NCBI RefSeq assembly: GCF_014197145.1
Contig: NZ_JACIEZ010000003.1
Span: 124,001-188,000, forward strand
Origin: Gellertiella hungarica
GTDB taxonomy: Bacteria; Pseudomonadota; Alphaproteobacteria; Rhizobiales; Rhizobiaceae
DNA length: 64,000 bases
Reading direction: 5' to 3'
Shown here: piece after piece, positions 62,792-64,000 of the stretch
Layout: the number at the start of each line of letters is the position of its first letter
How positions within the stretch are numbered: the first letter of the stretch is position 1
Notes under the pieces: generated by a model
Told to the model about the DNA's origin: nothing
Seen by the model: the letters and a program-made list of their open reading frames with translations, nothing else
Database searches by the model: none
Translations under genes and position numbers: made by a program

Positions 62792-64000
62792 ATGAGAATG
62801 CTGACGCCATTGGTTGAGGACGAAGCGGGGGGATCGGCCCAGGACCGGCGCGCCCGTTTTGCCATTCCTGGCCTCGGGCTTGCCGCCGGCGCGCTGATCT
62901 GCGCGGTGCTGACGCTTTTCGTGCTGCTCGGCCTCACGCCTCTTGCACCCACCCGTCCCGTGGTCATTGCCTCGGCTGGCCTCAACTCGCTGTTCATCAT
63001 CGGCCTCATCTTCCTGATCGTCCGGGAGATCGGGCGGCTCTGGAAGGCGCGGCTCAAGGGGCGGGCGGCTGCGCGGCTGCACGTGCGGATCGTTGCGCTT
63101 TTCTCCATCGTCGCGATCACGCCCGCCATTCTGGTCGCGATCTTTGCCAGCATCTTTCTGAATGTCGGGCTCGACCGCTGGTTCTCGATCCGCACCCAGT
63201 CGATCGTGAACAACTCCATGAACGTGGCCCAGGCCTATGTGATGGAGAATGCGGCCTATCTGCAGGGGCAGACGCTTTCGATGGCGAACGATCTCGAGCG
63301 GAACCGCGTGCTTTTCAGCCTTGACCGGAACGGCTTCGTCGAACTGCTGACACGGCAGGCGAGGGGCCGCGGCATGCTCGGCGCCTTCCTTCTGCGGGAT
63401 GACGGCTCGGTGATGGTTCAGGCCAACATCAAGACGGAAAGCCCCCTGCCACCGGTTCCCAAGGATGCGCTCGCTTCCTCCGTCGCCGGACAGCCGACGC
63501 TCATTCCTCCGGGCGGAACCAACCTTGTGGGTGCCATCCTGCAATTGAAGGATATCACCGGCGCCCATCTCTACACCATCCGGGCCGTCGATCCGAAAGT
63601 GATGCGCGCCATGCGCGAGGTGGAGGACAACTCCGCCGAATACAAGTCCATGGAGGCAAACCGCACGTCGCTGCAGGTCGCCTTCGCCGTCGTCTATCTG
63701 GGTTTTGCGCTGATCGTGCTTCTCGCCGCGATCTGGACCGCGATCGCGATTGCGGACCGCATCGTTCGGCCGATCCGCCTTCTCATCAGTGCCGCGGACA
63801 GCGTGGCGAGCGGCAACCTGAATGTCGTGGTGCCGGTGCGGGCAGCCGATGGCGATGTCGGCAGCCTCTCGCGCACCTTCAACAAGATGATCAGCGAAAT
63901 CCGGACCCAGCGCGACGAGATTCTCGAGGCAAAGGACGAGGTGGACGACCGGCGCCGCTTCATCGAGGCCGTGCTGTCCGGCGTCACCGCCGCTGTCATC
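62792..64000 (+). CDS. ntrY: nitrogen regulation sensor kinase NtrY, 5' part (runs off the window)
   Basis: First 403 codons; the gene continues beyond the window. Three or four membrane helices near the N-terminus (GLGLAAGALICAVLTLFVLLGLTP; SLFIIGLIFLIVREIG; VRIVALFSIVAITPAILVAIFASIF), a periplasmic sensor loop, a further helix (AVVYLGFALIVLLAAIWTAIAIA), a HAMP domain (RIVRPIRLLISAADSVASGNL...) and the start of a PAS domain. NtrY phosphorylates NtrX in response to redox or nitrogen. ATG at 62792 after GGGGG; an in-frame ATG at 62765 is an alternative. Confidence 0.9.
   Translation, partial: MRMLTPLVEDEAGGSAQDRRARFAIPGLGLAAGALICAVLTLFVLLGLTPLAPTRPVVIASAGLNSLFIIGLIFLIVREIGRLWKARLKGRAAARLHVRIVALFSIVAITPAILVAIFASIFLNVGLDRWFSIRTQSIVNNSMNVAQAYVMENAAYLQGQTLSMANDLERNRVLFSLDRNGFVELLTRQARGRGMLGAFLLRDDGSVMVQANIKTESPLPPVPKDALASSVAGQPTLIPPGGTNLVGAILQLKDITGAHLYTIRAVDPKVMRAMREVEDNSAEYKSMEANRTSLQVAFAVVYLGFALIVLLAAIWTAIAIADRIVRPIRLLISAADSVASGNLNVVVPVRAADGDVGSLSRTFNKMISEIRTQRDEILEAKDEVDDRRRFIEAVLSGVTAAVI

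Overview
The window is a stretch of alphaproteobacterial chromosome, most likely Rhizobiaceae (Rhizobium, Agrobacterium, Ensifer or Shinella type). The evidence is the high GC content, the purC-purS-(small ORF)-purQ order, the fused ispDF gene, the dusB-ntrB-ntrC-ntrY order, a lipoyl-bearing PdhB, an F1-ATPase zeta-type inhibitor (DUF1476), an ATP12 chaperone and RIME-like palindromic repeats. The genus cannot be fixed from the sequence alone. Genes are dense. No rRNA, tRNA, CRISPR array, transposase, prophage or plasmid origin was seen.

Layout. 0.1-10 kb: a DUF1127 protein, a small lipoprotein, a purine block (purQ, a conserved small ORF, purS, purC), the DUF1476 ATPase inhibitor, a PAS-GGDEF-EAL c-di-GMP protein, an RBBP9-type hydrolase, a PilZ protein, purB, a membrane protein and rpe. 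10-17 kb: an orphan periplasmic binding protein, then a co-directional accessory operon for a molybdenum hydroxylase (flavin reductase, CoxD-like AAA+ ATPase, CoxE-like VWA protein, a split XdhC pair, a molybdopterin-binding/MocA-like fusion and a TfoX-N protein) with no catalytic subunits nearby. 17-28 kb: Nudix plus DEAD-box helicase, M23 peptidase, DUF455, peroxiredoxin, a large AsmA/YhdP-like protein, tyrS and anmK.

28-38 kb: an alpha/beta hydrolase, then a long iron-sulfur assembly operon (class I cysteine desulfurase, sufB, sufC, sufD, sufS, sufT, sufA). Its promoter region carries matches to the RirA (IRO) and Irr (ICE) boxes. An MNT-HEPN pair sits between sufB and sufC, and a BrnT/BrnA toxin-antitoxin pair follows sufA. 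38-43 kb: a LysE exporter converges on gcvT-gcvH-gcvP, which is preceded by a tandem glycine riboswitch. 43-48.5 kb: a copper-handling pair (DUF2946-like plus a DUF1775-PCuAC fusion), an unknown small protein, crcB, an RluA-type pseudouridine synthase, a HAD phosphatase, an ATP12 chaperone and an FtsB-like protein.

48.6-64 kb: the pyruvate dehydrogenase/lipoate block (pdhA, pdhB, pdhC, SGNH hydrolase, DUF465, lpdA, GlsB-like, lipA, ratA-like), then cinA/pncC-ispDF on the minus strand, then dusB-ntrB-ntrC and the 5' part of ntrY, which runs off the right edge.

The most notable observations are: an inverted-repeat RIME-like element inside the pdhC coding sequence, in frame in the linker after the lipoyl domain; the MNT-HEPN module within the suf operon; a hairpin/ribosome-binding-site leader repeated before sufB, sufC and sufA; and a molybdenum-enzyme maturation operon without its enzyme.
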